Made by a program: the position numbers and the translations under genes | Origin: Nocardioides conyzicola | GTDB taxonomy: Bacteria > Actinomycetota > Actinomycetes > Propionibacteriales > Nocardioidaceae | NCBI RefSeq assembly: GCF_039543825.1 | Contig: NZ_BAABKM010000003.1 | Coordinates: 342,568-406,567, forward strand | Reading direction: 5' to 3' | Length of the DNA stretch: 64,000 bases | The notes under the pieces: generated by a model | The model's database searches: none | What the model was told of the DNA's origin: nothing | Seen by the model: only the letters and a program-made list of their open reading frames with translations | Shown here: positions 63,694 through 64,000 of the stretch, in pieces | How the letters are laid out: each line of letters opens with the position of its first letter | How positions within the stretch are numbered: the stretch's first letter is position 1

Positions 63694-63811
63694 GTCCGGC
63701 GGCGTCCTACTCTCCCACAACCTCTCGGTTGCAGTACCATCGGCGCTGAAAGGCTTAACTTCCGGGTTCGGGATGGGACCGGGTGTTTCCCTTTCGCTAT
63801 GGCCGCCGTAA
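63694..63811 (-). rRNA. rrf: 5S ribosomal RNA
   Basis: About 118 nt. In the transcript direction it starts TTACGGCGGCCATAGCG, includes cccatcccgaacccggaagt and ends gagagtaggacgccgccgga. The terminal stem GCGGC/GCCGC is visible. Boundaries are good to within 2-3 bases. The spacer 63812-63971 carries no tRNA. Confidence 0.95.
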
Positions 63812-63971
63812 CTCTTGCGGTCGATCCGGGTACGGGTGTGTTGTCACCGTGGTCGGATCGGCCAAGCTCGTTGTTCAGTTGTGTACTGATACGTGTCAGC
63901 CTGTGGTTCTGGATTGTGGACGCGAACATGTAGTTGTTCGTCTGCGCGTTGTGAGTCTTTGTTGAGGGTTT

Positions 63972-64000
63972 GTGTGACAAGCCCTCGGCCTATTAGTACC
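63972..64000 (-). rRNA. rrl: 23S ribosomal RNA, 3' end only
   Basis: The last bases, ggtactaataggccgagggc in the transcript direction, match the conserved 3' terminus of actinobacterial 23S rRNA. Only about 29 bases are in the window, and the exact 3' end is uncertain. The operon runs off the right edge. Confidence 0.88.

Overview
The window is very GC-rich with frequent GTG/TTG starts and dense, overlapping genes (many ATGA or GTGA stop-start junctions). It carries several actinobacterial marker families: DUF3052, DUF3145, an actinobacterial-type RNase P RNA, an AhpE peroxiredoxin, an MhuD-like heme oxygenase and a 13E12/DUF222-HNH gene. The best guess is a chromosomal segment of a Nocardioides-like member of the Nocardioidaceae. 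Most of it looks like core genome. There is no prophage, CRISPR array, insertion sequence or integrase.

Layout. 1-6.2 kb: a membrane-protein fragment, a small SPOR-like protein, methionine aminopeptidase, the ATP-grasp / alpha-E / transglutaminase trio, and a secreted protein. 6.2-13 kb: TPR and GNAT genes, a frameshifted DUF222-HNH gene, an excalibur protein, RNase P RNA, a PQ-loop (SemiSWEET-like) protein, and a first DUF4242 + LuxR/ATPase module. 13-22 kb: a secreted PKD protein, a three-gene flavin-dependent monooxygenase operon, an acyltransferase with an anti-sigma-like repeat protein, and a divergent ECF sigma factor. 22-30 kb: RNB ribonuclease, YaaA, RNase H/phosphatase, zinc-ribbon, Nif3, MOSC, MhuD and an acyl-CoA synthetase. 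30-38.4 kb: a two-component system with an Asp/His-rich secreted protein, three related palindromes, an ArsR-SRPBCC operon, a second DUF4242 + LuxR/ATPase module, and a Ser/Thr kinase with a second Asp/His-rich protein. 38.4-44.8 kb: a five-gene operon joining a holin-like membrane protein, a reductase-HAD fusion, an alcohol dehydrogenase, a LarA-like protein and PlsC. 45-46.3 kb: a frameshifted beta-helix protein and tRNA-Val.

46.4-60.7 kb is the conserved pyruvate dehydrogenase / type II fatty acid synthase locus: ahpE, an acyl-CoA synthetase, DUF3052, aceE, a FasR-like regulator, fabD-fabH-acpP-fabF-accD and DUF3145. The gene order recalls Mycobacterium tuberculosis Rv2238c-Rv2247 and the Streptomyces fab cluster. 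AceE supplies acetyl-CoA, the carboxylase subunit makes malonyl-CoA, and FabD/FabH/ACP/FabF start and elongate chains. 60.8-64 kb: a hydrolase, a PP2C phosphatase, a TPR-like protein, then the 3' end of an rRNA operon on the minus strand (terminator, 5S, spacer, last bases of 23S).

The most interesting signals are: (i) a nearly identical operator, with 11-bp direct repeats, in front of both Asp/His-rich secreted proteins, which ties the two-component system to a distant secreted-protein/kinase operon; (ii) two copies of a DUF4242 + large LuxR ATPase module; (iii) a FabD with a C-terminal biotinyl-like domain whose modifiable lysine is replaced by arginine; (iv) a LarA-like gene inside an apparent lipid operon; (v) three related palindromes after the response regulator.
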